Shown: positions 18,629 to 28,353 of the stretch, piece after piece | How positions within the stretch are numbered: the first letter of the stretch is position 1 | Layout of the letters: every line of letters begins with the position of its first letter | Assembly (NCBI GenBank): GCA_022843465.1 | Contig: JALHNO010000013.1 | Coordinates: forward strand, 98,138 to 162,137 | Source of the DNA: Pseudomonadota bacterium | GTDB lineage: Bacteria > Pseudomonadota > Gammaproteobacteria > Xanthomonadales > Ahniellaceae | DNA length: 64,000 nucleotides | Direction of reading: 5' to 3' | Position numbers and translations under genes: made by a program | The notes under the pieces: generated by a model | Told to the model about the DNA's origin: nothing | Database searches by the model: none | What the model saw: only the letters and a program-made list of their open reading frames with translations

Positions 18629-19174
18629 ATGATCCGTACTGTCCTGCTGGCGGCTCTGACCCTTCCCTGCGCCGTCCTCGCCCAGGGCGAGTATCCGCGC
18701 GACGCGCCACTGGAGAATGTTTCCTATGGCTACGCCGATGTCCTCCGGGTTGATCCGATCTACCAGACCACGATCGTGCGCGAGCCACGCGAAGAGTGTT
18801 TCGAGGAGCCGACCACCTATCGTGAGCGCTCCGGCGGCGACGCTACCGGCGGCACCGTGCTGGGTGCGATCATCGGTGGCGTGATCGGCAACAAGGTCGG
18901 CCGCGGCGACGGGCGTCGCGCCGCAACCGCTGCTGGCGCGGTCATCGGTGGCGCGATCGGCCATGACATCGACAAGAACAATGGCTCGCAGCCTGGTCGC
19001 GAGTATCGGGGCACCCGCCAGGAATGCCGCGTCGTCGAGGTCGAGCGCCAGGTGCGTGAGGTTGCCGGCTATGACGTCGAGTATCGCTACCGGGGCGAAG
19101 TGTTCATGTCGCGATTGAACTACGATCCCGGTCAGCGCCTGCGCATCCGGGTATCGGTTGCTCCTGTCGAATAG
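18629..19174 (+). CDS. Glycine-zipper 2TM outer-membrane protein, SlyB/17-kDa antigen-like
   Basis: This 181-residue exported protein has a signal peptide (MIRTVLLAALTLPCAVLA) and a Rick_17kDa glycine-zipper pair at about 75-115 (TGGTVLGAIIGGVIGNKVG and AAGAVIGGAIGHDI). The flanking regions are Arg/Glu-rich. Proteins of this family insert in or attach to the outer membrane and help envelope integrity. There is no lipobox cysteine at the signal cleavage point, so it is probably not lipidated. Two further cysteines (REECFEE, RQECRVVE) flank the zipper and could form a disulfide. The gene stands alone, divergent from cysS. Confidence 0.8.
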   Translation: MIRTVLLAALTLPCAVLAQGEYPRDAPLENVSYGYADVLRVDPIYQTTIVREPREECFEEPTTYRERSGGDATGGTVLGAIIGGVIGNKVGRGDGRRAATAAGAVIGGAIGHDIDKNNGSQPGREYRGTRQECRVVEVERQVREVAGYDVEYRYRGEVFMSRLNYDPGQRLRIRVSVAPVE

Positions 19175-19271
19175 GAACTGCGCCGCCGATCAATTGCGGG
19201 ATGGTCCGGATCGGCGGTATTTGAGGCCCGGACAGGGCTGGCTAGACTGTTGTTTTCAGGGGCCCATCACG

Positions 19272-19724
19272 ATGCTGCGGCTGATCTTCCGCCACCTCAG
19301 CGGTTCGAGGCGCGGGACTATTGAGGTCTATCCGGCCTCGCGATTCCAGAGCTTGACGATCGGACGCGATCCGGGATCGGACTTGCGCTTTCATCCCGAG
19401 ATCGATTCGGTGGTCAGTCGCCATCACGCCCTGATCGAATGGCGCCCGAGCGATGAGGCGATGACTCGCTTCGTGCTGATTGATCTGCTCTCCAGCAATG
19501 GCACCTTGCTCAACAGCGTACCGCTGGCAAGCGAGGGACAGGAGCTCAAGACCGGTGACCGCATCCAGTTCGGCCGAGGTGGTCCGGACGTGCTGCTGGA
19601 AATCGATGAGCTGCCCGACCTGCAGGATCTGCCCGACGCCGGGAAACCCCGCGTTTCACAGACGCAGGAGATGCCCGCCGTCACCGTCCTCAGTGGCCGC
19701 AGCGTCCGCCAGCGAGAAAGCTAG
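19272..19724 (+). CDS. FHA-domain protein
   Basis: This 150-residue cytoplasmic protein consists mainly of one forkhead-associated domain (about 10-110). The phosphothreonine-binding features are intact: LTIGRDPGSDLRFHPEI, VSRHHALIEW and LLSSNGTLLNSVPL. It should read Ser/Thr phosphorylation or act as an adaptor, for example for type VI secretion or a kinase pathway. No kinase or phosphatase gene is adjacent. The acidic tail (EIDELPDLQDLPDAG) is followed by a Thr/Ser-rich end with a TQE motif that might itself be phosphorylated. The start at 19272 follows an AGGGG-like site. Confidence 0.85.
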   Translation: MLRLIFRHLSGSRRGTIEVYPASRFQSLTIGRDPGSDLRFHPEIDSVVSRHHALIEWRPSDEAMTRFVLIDLLSSNGTLLNSVPLASEGQELKTGDRIQFGRGGPDVLLEIDELPDLQDLPDAGKPRVSQTQEMPAVTVLSGRSVRQRES

Positions 19725-19791
19725 CGCGGATATTTCATGGTGCGCTTTGAAAGGCGGTGCCGCTTCGGCTTTGCCGGCCGACTGTGCCTGT

Positions 19792-21159
19792 TCAATTGTC
19801 GCTGAGGCGATTGCGATCAAGCAGCCGGGCGCTGAACTCGCCATCGGCCAGGCGCACGCGTATCTGCGCCCCTGCCGACAGGCCATGACTCGAGCGCAGA
19901 ACCGCGCCCTCGGCGTCAAAGACGATCGCATAGCCGCGTTCGAGCGTCGCCATCGGGTTGAGTGCATTGAGTGTGCGCGCCAGGGTACGCAGACGTTCGG
20001 CGCGCCGCTGCAAAGTCAGCGCCATGCTTGCGTGCATCCGATCACGCGCGCGTTCGTGCTGGCCACGCAGCGGCAGCAGGCGCAGGCGTGGATGCTGATG
20101 CTGAAGTCGGGTTGCGCCGAGTCGAAGATCCGAGCGGCGGGCAGTCAGCCTGATCGTGACTGCCGCGTTCAGCCGGGTGCGCAGATTGCGCAGTCGTTCG
20201 GCCATCTGTGCCAGTCGGCTCAGTGGGTGCCAGGCGCGCAGGCGGGCATGCGCCGAGTCCAGACGCTGCGCGTGGCGATCCATCAAGCGGCTGTGTGATA
20301 CCTCGATGGCGCGTGCGGCTTCGGCCAGTCGCCGCTCGAGTTGGCGGGCCTCGGGAACGATCAGTTCGGCGGCTGCCGAAGGTGTGGCCGCGCGCAGATC
20401 GGCGACAAAGTCGGCGATGGTGAAATCCACCTCATGGCCGACCGCGGAAACCACCGGTGTTCGGCAGTCATGGATCATCCGGGCCAGCGCTTCGTCATTG
20501 AAGGCCCAGAGATCCTCGATCGATCCGCCGCCGCGCGTCAGCAGGATGACGTCGTAGCAGGCCGCGCGCTCGGCCGCTGCGAGCGTCCGGCGCAGACCGG
20601 CAGGAGCTTCATTGCCCTGCACGAGGCTTGGAAACAGATCGACCTCGACCAGGGGAAAGCGACGCCGCAATACGGCGAGCACGTCGCGGATCGCAGCGCC
20701 CGTTGCCGAGGTGATCACGGCCAGTCGGCGTGGAAGAAGCGGCAGCGACTGCTTGTGATCGGCAGCGAACAGCCCTTCGTTCTCGAGTTTGAGTCGGAGT
20801 TCATCGAACTGCCGTTGCAGGACGCCCAGCCCGGCTTCCTCCATATGTTCGATCTGCAGCTGAAACTCGCCGCGCGGCTCGTACAGAGTTACCCGCGCAC
20901 GCACCAGCACCTGCTGGCCATCGGCAGGTGAAAATCGCAGGTGCATGGCGCGCTGCCGGAACATGGCACAGCGCACCTGGGCGCCGGTGTCTTTCAGGGT
21001 GAAGTACAGGTGCCCCGATTTGGCGCGCATGAAATTGGAGACTTCCGCCTCCAGCCACAGCAAAGGGAGGCCGCGCTCGAGCAGGTCGCGCGCGGCTGCT
21101 ACCAGGGCGGTTGGGGACAGCACCTGGCGTTGCGAGAGAGTGGGCTCGTTCGGAATCAT
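19792..21159 (-). CDS. xseA: Exodeoxyribonuclease VII large subunit
   Basis: This 455-residue protein has the length of XseA, which together with the small subunit XseB degrades single-stranded DNA in both directions. An N-terminal OB-fold (about 20-115, LPLLWLEAEVSNFMRAKSGH) precedes the nuclease core (RRLAVITSATGAAIRDVL, LTRGGGSIEDLWAFNDE, VSAVGHEVDFTIADF, DLRAATPSAAAEL). A long coiled-coil domain and a C-terminal segment (ATLERGYAIVFDAEG) complete it. I chose the ATG at 21159 by family length; the open frame extends to 21372. It is convergent with the FHA gene and divergent from the double-receiver gene. Confidence 0.95.
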   Translation of the reverse strand: MIPNEPTLSQRQVLSPTALVAAARDLLERGLPLLWLEAEVSNFMRAKSGHLYFTLKDTGAQVRCAMFRQRAMHLRFSPADGQQVLVRARVTLYEPRGEFQLQIEHMEEAGLGVLQRQFDELRLKLENEGLFAADHKQSLPLLPRRLAVITSATGAAIRDVLAVLRRRFPLVEVDLFPSLVQGNEAPAGLRRTLAAAERAACYDVILLTRGGGSIEDLWAFNDEALARMIHDCRTPVVSAVGHEVDFTIADFVADLRAATPSAAAELIVPEARQLERRLAEAARAIEVSHSRLMDRHAQRLDSAHARLRAWHPLSRLAQMAERLRNLRTRLNAAVTIRLTARRSDLRLGATRLQHQHPRLRLLPLRGQHERARDRMHASMALTLQRRAERLRTLARTLNALNPMATLERGYAIVFDAEGAVLRSSHGLSAGAQIRVRLADGEFSARLLDRNRLSDN

Positions 21160-21295
21160 CGTGGGGTACGGAACGGGCCGCTCAAGATAGCGCAGGCTTG
21201 CCTTGCCGTCATGAGCCTGATCATGTTGCCCATCGTCACGGCATCCATGCAACAAACCGCTTGACCTTGGCGCGACATCGCGCTGCACTTGTGGC

Positions 21296-23707
21296 ATGCC
21301 CCCTCCTGCCCCCACCGCGGCCGAAGTCGCCGCCCGCGCGGCCGACATTGCTGCCCGCGCACTGCGCGCCATCCCGACCTGGTCGGTGCTGACGATGGCG
21401 CAGATCTACGAGGAGATCGACGGACTGGCCAGCATGGCCGATCGTGTTGGCGATCAGTCGATTTCGGATGCAGCCATCGAGCTCACGGTTTACCTCAGTT
21501 CCCTGGTCGAAGCTGGCAGTCAGGCCACCCCGGCGCAGCGGGAACAGGCGATCGAACTGGCGCAGATGCTCGCCAGCAGCAGCGGCAGCAGCGCGGGTAC
21601 GCCGGAATCGCCAGCGAGTCCGCCCTTGGCCCGCGCCGAGCGCAAGCACCGGGTCATACTGTATCTGTTTCCGGAGGGCCACGAACTGCCCGGACTGGCT
21701 CAGCAGCTTGGGCACGAGCGCTACGCCGTGCGCAGCATCAGCGAGGCCAATCGGGCCCTGGCCGAGGTCAAGACCACACCACCGGATGCCTTGATTCTCG
21801 ATATCTCGATGGTGAGCCTGCTCGGCAATCTGCTGGATGTTGCCGAACGTGCAACGGGATCCGAGCGGCGCCGACCGCTGTCGATCGTGCTCAACAACGA
21901 AGGCGATGTTCGTCAGCGCCTGTTTGCGCAGCGCGCCGGTGCGGATGCCGTGCTTGAAGGCAGCGATGCCGAGCGTGTCGTGCAGCGGTTGACCGAACTG
22001 TTCGTTGCCCAGCGTCGCGAGGACGCGCGTATCCTCATCGTCGATGACGATCGCGACATGGCGATGTTCTGCGAGACCGTGCTCGGCTACAAGGGCATGA
22101 CGACCAAGGTCACCCACAATGCGCGTGCAGCGCTCGATGCCCTGCAGGAGTTCAAGCCGGATCTGGTGCTGCTGGATCTCTACATGCCGGACATGAATGG
22201 CATCGAGGTGGCGCAGCTGATCCGCGAGCGCCCCGATATGGCCCTGGTGCCAATCATCTTCATGTCGGGCGAGGAAAGTCTGGACAAGCGTTTCGACGCC
22301 ATCCGCATGGGCGGCGATGACTTTCTCGAGAAGCCGGTCAAGCCCCGGCATCTGATCGCGTCGGTAAGCTCGCGGGTCAGTCGGGCGCGGCTGATGGCGT
22401 CGGGCCAGACCGCCGCCGCGGGACGTACGCCGACGCGCTCCGGCAGAATGGATCGCGCCACCCTGGTGCACGAAGTGGAGCGTTCGCGTCGCGGCGAGCT
22501 CGGCGATTGTGTGGGACTGCTGCTGCTGGCGGTCGACGATCAGCCTTCACTCGCGCGCCGGCTCGGATTTGTGCGTACCGGTGACCTGGCCCAGCAGATC
22601 ATGTCGGTGCTGGCGCTGGAGCCTGCGTTCAAGGCCGGCATCTGCCCGATTGGCGAGTTCTCGTTCCTGGCCTTGCTCCCGGTAACCTCGGCAGGGGCTC
22701 TGCGGGTAGCGGCAGAGAACGTGCGTGCGCGCCTGCAGGGGCGTGGCTGGTTGTCGGCCGAGGCACCGGTTCGAGTCAGTTTCACGGTCACCCTGGCCCG
22801 AATCGACGAAGGAACCAATTCGATTGACGAGGTCGTGACCCAGCTCGCTGCAGTCTTGCATTCGCTGCAGGAGCAGGGCGGTGCGCGACTACAGCAGCTG
22901 GACTTCGAATTGGCTGAGCGGCGCCAGGAGTCGGTCGAGGAGAAGATCTCGCGCGCCATTCTGAAGCGGCCACTGATGCCGGAAACAGCGCGACTCTCCT
23001 ATCGCAGCCTGGTGCCGATGCGGGGTCAGCATTCCAACCAGTTCCTGATCCGATTGACACTGGTGGCGCCGCGCTCTGGCAGCGAAACGCTGATCGAGGC
23101 AGATCACTTCATTGCAGTGGCACGCGAACTGAATGTGCTGAAGAGCCTCGACCGCTGGGTGCTGCACAGCGCCGGCCAGGCCGCCGCCCAGCACGGCGCT
23201 CGTCATGGCGATACCCGCGTGCTGATGCCATTGTCGCTGGACAGTCTGGCCGAGCCGGCATTCTGCGACTGGTTGATGGCGGAAATGAACAGCCTGCAGA
23301 TCGACGCGGACTCGATTGCCATCGTGCTGAATGCCGAGGCCATGTCTGGGGAAGTCGCCCGCTACAGCCGGCTGATCGATCAACTGCAATCGACCGGGGC
23401 CCGCATCTGTATCGGCGGATTCACCGAGGCCGGCAACGACCAGCTGCGCCTGTGCCGGCTGCCGAGCACCTATGCCAATATCATTTCGATGAAGGCGCCA
23501 TCAGCGGCTGCTGCTGAAGGTTGGCCAGAGTTGCGCCGCAAGCTGGTACATGAGTCGCTGCGGCACGGCAAGATCGTCGTGGTCGATCATGTTGATGAAG
23601 CTGCGGCCCTCGGCGAGTTGTTCAAGGACAATGTCCATTACGTGCTCGGCGATGCCGTCGGCAGCTGGGCTCGGGAAATGGTCGCCAGCGAGATTCGTCT
23701 GGGCTAG
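21296..23707 (+). CDS. Double-receiver protein with degenerate GGDEF- and EAL-like domains
   Basis: This 803-residue cytoplasmic signalling protein has a helical N-terminus (about 25-95) and a receiver-like domain (about 118-235) with an Asp near 169 but a weak acidic pocket. A canonical receiver (about 245-365) follows with IVDDD, phospho-acceptor Asp near 294 in VLLDLYMPDMNG, and Lys near 346 in LEKPVKP. Then comes a GGDEF-like domain (about 405-535) whose signature is replaced by PIGEFSF. Last is an EAL-like domain (about 565-790) in which the EALLR stretch reads FLIRLTL and catalytic acidic residues are missing. By analogy with FimX and similar proteins it is probably a c-di-GMP-binding or protein-interaction output, not an enzyme. 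Confidence 0.8.
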   Translation: MPPPAPTAAEVAARAADIAARALRAIPTWSVLTMAQIYEEIDGLASMADRVGDQSISDAAIELTVYLSSLVEAGSQATPAQREQAIELAQMLASSSGSSAGTPESPASPPLARAERKHRVILYLFPEGHELPGLAQQLGHERYAVRSISEANRALAEVKTTPPDALILDISMVSLLGNLLDVAERATGSERRRPLSIVLNNEGDVRQRLFAQRAGADAVLEGSDAERVVQRLTELFVAQRREDARILIVDDDRDMAMFCETVLGYKGMTTKVTHNARAALDALQEFKPDLVLLDLYMPDMNGIEVAQLIRERPDMALVPIIFMSGEESLDKRFDAIRMGGDDFLEKPVKPRHLIASVSSRVSRARLMASGQTAAAGRTPTRSGRMDRATLVHEVERSRRGELGDCVGLLLLAVDDQPSLARRLGFVRTGDLAQQIMSVLALEPAFKAGICPIGEFSFLALLPVTSAGALRVAAENVRARLQGRGWLSAEAPVRVSFTVTLARIDEGTNSIDEVVTQLAAVLHSLQEQGGARLQQLDFELAERRQESVEEKISRAILKRPLMPETARLSYRSLVPMRGQHSNQFLIRLTLVAPRSGSETLIEADHFIAVARELNVLKSLDRWVLHSAGQAAAQHGARHGDTRVLMPLSLDSLAEPAFCDWLMAEMNSLQIDADSIAIVLNAEAMSGEVARYSRLIDQLQSTGARICIGGFTEAGNDQLRLCRLPSTYANIISMKAPSAAAAEGWPELRRKLVHESLRHGKIVVVDHVDEAAALGELFKDNVHYVLGDAVGSWAREMVASEIRLG

Positions 23708-23743
23708 CGAACACCTGAGTTCAGTTGCCGCTCTGTGGCGAAT

Positions 23744-24589
23744 TCAGTGCTGGCAGGCCTGATGATGATGACGCAGATGATCCTCGATGAAGCTCTGGAT
23801 GAACCAGTAACTGTGATCATAACCGGCGTGCCGGCGCAGCTTCAGCCGCTGCCCTGAACGGGCGCAGGCGGCCTCGAAGCGCTCCGGTTGCAGTTGCAGT
23901 TCGAGAAAGCGATCAGCCAGACCCTGATCGATCAGTATCTCTCCCGAAAACGCCTGCTCCGCAACCAGGCGGCTGGCGTCGTATGCCGCCCAGTGCGCAA
24001 CATCCGGACCCAGGTAACGGGTAAATGCCTTGATACCCCAAGGAACCTCGGAGGGCGCGACGATGGGTGCAAATGCCGACACCGAGCGGTATCTCTGTGG
24101 ATTGCGCAGCGCGATCATCAGCGCGCCATGCCCGCCCATGGAATGTCCGCAGATGCCGGTGCGCGCCTCATCGATTGCAAACCCCTGGGCGACCAGGGTA
24201 GGCAATTCATTGACGACGTAGTCGTACATGCGGAAGCGCTCGGCATAGGGCGCCTCGGTGGCATCGAGATAGAAGCCGGCGCCCTCGCCAAACTCCCAGT
24301 CGCCGGTCGCCTCGGCAATGCCGGTCACGCGCGGGCTGGTGTCCGTTGCCACCAGGGCCATGCCAAGGTTCGCCGCGATGCGTTGCGCGCCTGCCTTGAT
24401 CATGAAGGTTTCTTCGTTGCAGGTAAGGCCGGCAAGAAAGTACAGGGCCGGCACGTTGGCAGTCGCCGCCTGCGGCGGCATGAAGACACTGAACTGCATG
24501 GAACCACAGTTCGGGGACTGGTGCCGATAGACCCCCTGGATGCCGCCGAAGCAGCGCTGCTCCGAAAGCACTTCGATATCCATGGCCAT
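23744..24589 (-). CDS. fghA: S-formylglutathione hydrolase
   Basis: This 281-residue alpha/beta hydrolase of the esterase D family has the nucleophile motif CGHSMGGHGALMIA. The oxyanion/entrance segment is YFLAGLTCNEETFMIKAG, the acid region is LIDQGLADRFL, and the catalytic His lies in AGYDHSYWFI. It cleaves S-formylglutathione to formate and glutathione, the second step of formaldehyde detoxification. Its ATG shares a base with the stop of the upstream class III alcohol dehydrogenase (TGATG), which performs the first step. A TTG three bases earlier is an alternative start. Confidence 0.95.
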   Translation of the reverse strand: MAMDIEVLSEQRCFGGIQGVYRHQSPNCGSMQFSVFMPPQAATANVPALYFLAGLTCNEETFMIKAGAQRIAANLGMALVATDTSPRVTGIAEATGDWEFGEGAGFYLDATEAPYAERFRMYDYVVNELPTLVAQGFAIDEARTGICGHSMGGHGALMIALRNPQRYRSVSAFAPIVAPSEVPWGIKAFTRYLGPDVAHWAAYDASRLVAEQAFSGEILIDQGLADRFLELQLQPERFEAACARSGQRLKLRRHAGYDHSYWFIQSFIEDHLRHHHQACQH

Positions 24590-25698
24590 CAATACACGAC
24601 GACCGAGCGGATCGATTCGCCGCGGTGCATCAGATCGAAGCCCTCATTGATCCGTTCCAGCGGCAAGGTGTGGGTGATCAGATCATCGATATTGATACGG
24701 CCCTCCATGTACCAGTCGACGATCTTGGGAACGTCGGTGCGACCGCGCGCTCCGCCGAATGCGCTGCCGCGCCAGTTGCGGCCGGTCACCAGCTGGAACG
24801 GCCGGGTGCTGATCTCCTGGCCGGCGCCGGCCACGCCAATGATGATGCTGGTGCCCCAACCCTTGTGGCAGCACTCCAGTGCCTGGCGCATCAGCCTTGT
24901 GTTGCCGACGCACTCGAACGAGTAGTCGGCGCCGCCGCGTGTCAGCGCAACCAGATAGGGCACGAGATCGTCCTCGACTTCCTTCGGGTTGACGAAGTGG
25001 GTCATGCCGAATTTTTCTGCCAGCGCACGCTTGCCGGGATTGAGGTCGACGCCGACGATCATCCCGGCCCCGGCCATGCGCGCACCCTGGATCACGTTCA
25101 GGCCGATGCCGCCGAGACCAAACACGACGACACTGCTGCCGGGTTCGACCTTGGCGGTATAGATCACCGCGCCGATACCGGTGGTGACGCCGCAGCCGAT
25201 GTAGCAGACCTTGTCGAAAGGCGCGTCCTCGCGAATTTTCGCCAGGGCGATTTCCGGAAGCACGGTGAACTGTGCGAACGTCGATGTCCCCATGTAGTGG
25301 TGCAGTTTTTCACCGCCGAGTGAGAACCGGCTGCTGCCATCCGGCATCAGACCCTGGCCCTGGGTCGATCGGATCGCCTGACAGAGATTGGTCTTGGGAT
25401 TCAGGCAGTAGTCGCACTCGCGACACTCCGGTGTGTAGAGCGGGATGACGTGATCGCCCTTGCGCAGGGATTTCACACCTGGACCGACCTCGACCACAAC
25501 GCCGGCGCCTTCGTGTCCCAGAATGGCGGGGAACAGGCCTTCGGGATCGTCGCCCGACAGCGTATAGGCATCGGTATGGCAGATGCCGGTGGCCTTGAGT
25601 TCCACCATCACTTCGCCTTGACGCGGGCCCTCCAGGTCAACGGTCTCGATGCTCAACGGAGCGCCTGCGCGATGGGCAACGGCAGCGCGAACTTTCAT
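24589..25698 (-). CDS. adhC: S-(hydroxymethyl)glutathione dehydrogenase / class III alcohol dehydrogenase
   Basis: This 369-residue zinc-dependent dehydrogenase oxidises S-hydroxymethylglutathione with NAD, the first step of glutathione-dependent formaldehyde removal. Catalytic zinc ligands lie in TGICHTDAYTLSG, ILGHEGAGVV and YIGCGVTTGIGA. The structural zinc cysteines lie in ECRECDYCLNPKTNLC, and the nucleotide fold is FGLGGIGLNVIQGA. The class III arginine/acid environment and the FRGSAFGG-like region (NWRGSAFGGARGR) agree. The start at 25698 has GGAGCCCATC upstream. The two-gene operon with fghA is the classical arrangement; no frmR repressor gene lies nearby. Confidence 0.96.
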   Translation of the reverse strand: MKVRAAVAHRAGAPLSIETVDLEGPRQGEVMVELKATGICHTDAYTLSGDDPEGLFPAILGHEGAGVVVEVGPGVKSLRKGDHVIPLYTPECRECDYCLNPKTNLCQAIRSTQGQGLMPDGSSRFSLGGEKLHHYMGTSTFAQFTVLPEIALAKIREDAPFDKVCYIGCGVTTGIGAVIYTAKVEPGSSVVVFGLGGIGLNVIQGARMAGAGMIVGVDLNPGKRALAEKFGMTHFVNPKEVEDDLVPYLVALTRGGADYSFECVGNTRLMRQALECCHKGWGTSIIIGVAGAGQEISTRPFQLVTGRNWRGSAFGGARGRTDVPKIVDWYMEGRINIDDLITHTLPLERINEGFDLMHRGESIRSVVVY

Positions 25699-25804
25699 GA
25701 TGGGCTCCTTGATATTCCGGTGCGGGCAAGCCTGCAGTCTGCACAGCCTGCGGAAGATTGGCAACAATGCCATCATCGCCGCTTGTGCAATGGACGCCTG
25801 CGCG

Positions 25805-26974
25805 ATGACGCTCAGAATCGAATGGCTGGATGCAATTGCGGCGGTCTCCGCCGAGCGCTGGAATCGATTGCTGCCCGAGGCCAATCCATTCGTGCGCCAT
25901 GAATTCCTGCATGCCCTGGAGCAGTCCGGCAGCCTGCGCCGCGATCTGGGTTGGCGTGCCCAGCATCTGTTGCTGTGGCAGGGCGAGTCCCTGATCGGTG
26001 CGGCGCCATGCTATCTGAAGGCGAATTCACATGGCGAGTTCGTTTTTGACTGGAACTGGGCGGAGGCCTACGAGCGAGCCGGTGGTCGCTACTATCCGAA
26101 GCTGCTGTGCGCGGTGCCTTACTCACCGGTCAGCGGGCCGCGGCTGCTGGTGGGCACGGGTGTCGATCGTTGCCTGATCCAGCGGCAACTGCTTGACGCG
26201 ATCCGTGGCCATTGCGACGCGCACGCCTGGTCGAGCGCGCATCTGAACTTCTGCCTTACCGACGAGGCCGAATGCGCGAGCAGTCTGGACAGTGGCTGGC
26301 TGTCACGTTTCGACTGGCAATACCATTGGCACAATCAGGGCTATGCCGATTTCGACGGATTTCTGTCCGCGCTGAGTTCGAAGAAGCGCAAGAACATACG
26401 TCAGGAGCGCGCGCGATTTCGTGGCGATGGCTGGCAGATCAAGCGTCACGCCGGCAACGACATCGATGCCGGATTGCTGGAGGATATCTATCGCTTCTAC
26501 GCCGCCACCTTCATGGCCAAGGGCAATGTGCCGGCGCTGACCCGCGACTTCTTCGGCATGCTGCTGTCCACCATGCCCGAGTCGGTGCTGGCTGTCGTCG
26601 CCAGTCGAGACGGTGAGCGCATTGCGGCGGCGTTCTGTCTGCAGGGCGAGCGGACCCTGTATGGGCGCTATTGGGGTTGCAGTGAAGAAGTCGCCGGGCT
26701 GCATTTCGAGTGCTGCTACTACCAGGGCGTCGAACACTGCATCGGCCAGGGATTGCAGGTATTCGAGCCCGGTGCCCAGGGCGAACACAAGATCGCCCGC
26801 GGCTTTCTGCCGGTTCGCGTGTACTCGCGTCACTATGTCCGCGATGCCGGCTTTCGCGCTGCGCTGGCGCAGCATCTCGAGATCGAGGCCCGCCATCAGG
26901 AACACTACCGCGATCTGTTGATGCAGCACTCACCGTTTCGCAGTGATGTGAATCCGCTGTCGCCAGGGCAATAG
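25805..26974 (+). CDS. FemAB/GNAT-like protein (COG3146, DUF482 family)
   Basis: This 389-residue protein matches the conserved 'peptidogalycan biosynthesis' family of GNAT-fold proteins. Typical segments are NPFVRHEFLHALEQSGS near the start, AYERAGGRYYPKLLCAVPYSPVSGPR in the middle, LSSKKRKNIRQERAR, and FEPGAQGEHKIARGFLP towards the end. The family has two tandem GNAT-like halves like FemAB peptidyl transferases, but its substrate is not established. An ATG at 25790 is an alternative start. The gene is divergent from adhC and convergent with the MFS gene. Confidence 0.85.
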   Translation: MTLRIEWLDAIAAVSAERWNRLLPEANPFVRHEFLHALEQSGSLRRDLGWRAQHLLLWQGESLIGAAPCYLKANSHGEFVFDWNWAEAYERAGGRYYPKLLCAVPYSPVSGPRLLVGTGVDRCLIQRQLLDAIRGHCDAHAWSSAHLNFCLTDEAECASSLDSGWLSRFDWQYHWHNQGYADFDGFLSALSSKKRKNIRQERARFRGDGWQIKRHAGNDIDAGLLEDIYRFYAATFMAKGNVPALTRDFFGMLLSTMPESVLAVVASRDGERIAAAFCLQGERTLYGRYWGCSEEVAGLHFECCYYQGVEHCIGQGLQVFEPGAQGEHKIARGFLPVRVYSRHYVRDAGFRAALAQHLEIEARHQEHYRDLLMQHSPFRSDVNPLSPGQ

Positions 26975-26985
26975 CAGGCGCGCGC

Positions 26986-28155
26986 TCAGCTGGCGGCAGG
27001 CGGTGACACGGCAACGGACAGTGGCGTCTGCCTGCGCATCGCATAGATCAGCCAGGCCAGTGCTGCGACCATAGCACTGGACAGAAAGGCAGCGCGGCCG
27101 CCGCCGAGGTCCCACATCGCTGCCGACAGCAGGGCGCCGATCACACCGCCTACTCCGGACGAGAATCCGTACAACAGGCTCTGTCCTGCGGCGGCGCGTC
27201 GGCCCGGAAAGAACTCGGTCATCTGACGCATGCAGCAGGCGTGGAATACGGCAAATCCGAAGGCATGCAGCAATTGCGCCAGCGCCATCACCGCCAGCGA
27301 ATCGGCGAGTATTGCTGTCAGGAGCCAGCGCAATACGGTGAGCGCGATGCACACGGAGATCAGGCGAGGTGCACCATAGCGGGCAATCAGTTGCGGTACC
27401 TGCCAGAACATCGCGATCTCGATCGCGACCCCCAGACCCCAGAGCATGCCGATCGCGGCGCCGGAGTGGCCACGTGTCTGCAGATGCAGAGTGTAGAAGA
27501 CATAGAAGGCGCCGAAGCCGACCTGCATCAGCAGGGCCACCAGCAGGAACCGGCGCACGCCCGGGCGCCGCCAGAGGTGGCCGGCGTCGCCGAGTTCTTC
27601 TACGTGATGTGCCGGTTGATCGCCGCGATGCGGCCAGGCGGCGAGCACCATCAACAGAAACAGCGGCAGGCTGATCAGCGGAAACGAGGTGCTGCCAAGC
27701 CGATCCAGCAACCAGCCATAGCTGGATGCCACGATCAGAAAGCCGACCGAACCCCAGAGTCTGATGCGGCCGTACTGTTCGCTGCGCGGTCCCAGTGCCG
27801 ACAGGGTCATGGCCTCGAACTGTGGCATCACCGCGTTGTAGAACAGGCCGAAAATCGCCATCACGATCAGCAGGGCAATTGCGCTCTCAGTCAGCAGGAA
27901 CAGGGCGAAGCAGGCCGCCGTGAGTACCGATCCGAGCACGAACCAGTTTCCCGGCCGGTGGCTGTTGCCGACCAGATGCGCCCATGCCGGGGGGCCGAGC
28001 ACGCGACTGCCGTACCAGAGCCCCAGCATCGCGCCGACCACATAGCCGCTGTGGCCAAGCGCATCGACCCAGCGCCCGATATAGGGCGTGTAGGCGCCGA
28101 GGGCAGCGTAGTAGCAGAAATAGAATACGGCGTAGCGATGAAGCGAGCTGTCCAT
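26986..28155 (-). CDS. MFS transporter, PPP/HcaT-like family
   Basis: This 389-residue inner-membrane carrier has twelve predicted helices. The start MDSSLHRYAVFYFCYYAALGAY is typical of the MFS_1-like / phenylpropionic-acid-permease group, as are GLFYNAVMPQFEAMTL and YGRIRLWGSVGFL. The family includes HcaT and nucleoside/proton symporters; the substrate here cannot be told. The open frame continues to 28194, but the ATG at 28155 fits the family start. It is convergent with the FemAB-like gene and divergent from the DUF885 gene. Confidence 0.85.
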   Translation of the reverse strand: MDSSLHRYAVFYFCYYAALGAYTPYIGRWVDALGHSGYVVGAMLGLWYGSRVLGPPAWAHLVGNSHRPGNWFVLGSVLTAACFALFLLTESAIALLIVMAIFGLFYNAVMPQFEAMTLSALGPRSEQYGRIRLWGSVGFLIVASSYGWLLDRLGSTSFPLISLPLFLLMVLAAWPHRGDQPAHHVEELGDAGHLWRRPGVRRFLLVALLMQVGFGAFYVFYTLHLQTRGHSGAAIGMLWGLGVAIEIAMFWQVPQLIARYGAPRLISVCIALTVLRWLLTAILADSLAVMALAQLLHAFGFAVFHACCMRQMTEFFPGRRAAAGQSLLYGFSSGVGGVIGALLSAAMWDLGGGRAAFLSSAMVAALAWLIYAMRRQTPLSVAVSPPAAS

Positions 28156-28353
28156 CCCAGTCCTTGTGGCCGGATAACGAGGGCGCGGGGGCATGGCGTG
28201 GATGCCCGCTTGATCCCGTGCCTGGCGGCTGTCCCGGCAGCTGTCGCCGCAGGCTGATCAAGACCGCCGGCCCCGCGCATTCTAGGGCGGCGGCGCTGCC
28301 AGTGGGGCGCGGTTGGCGATGCTACCCTCGGTACTTTGACCACGGAGGCGCTC

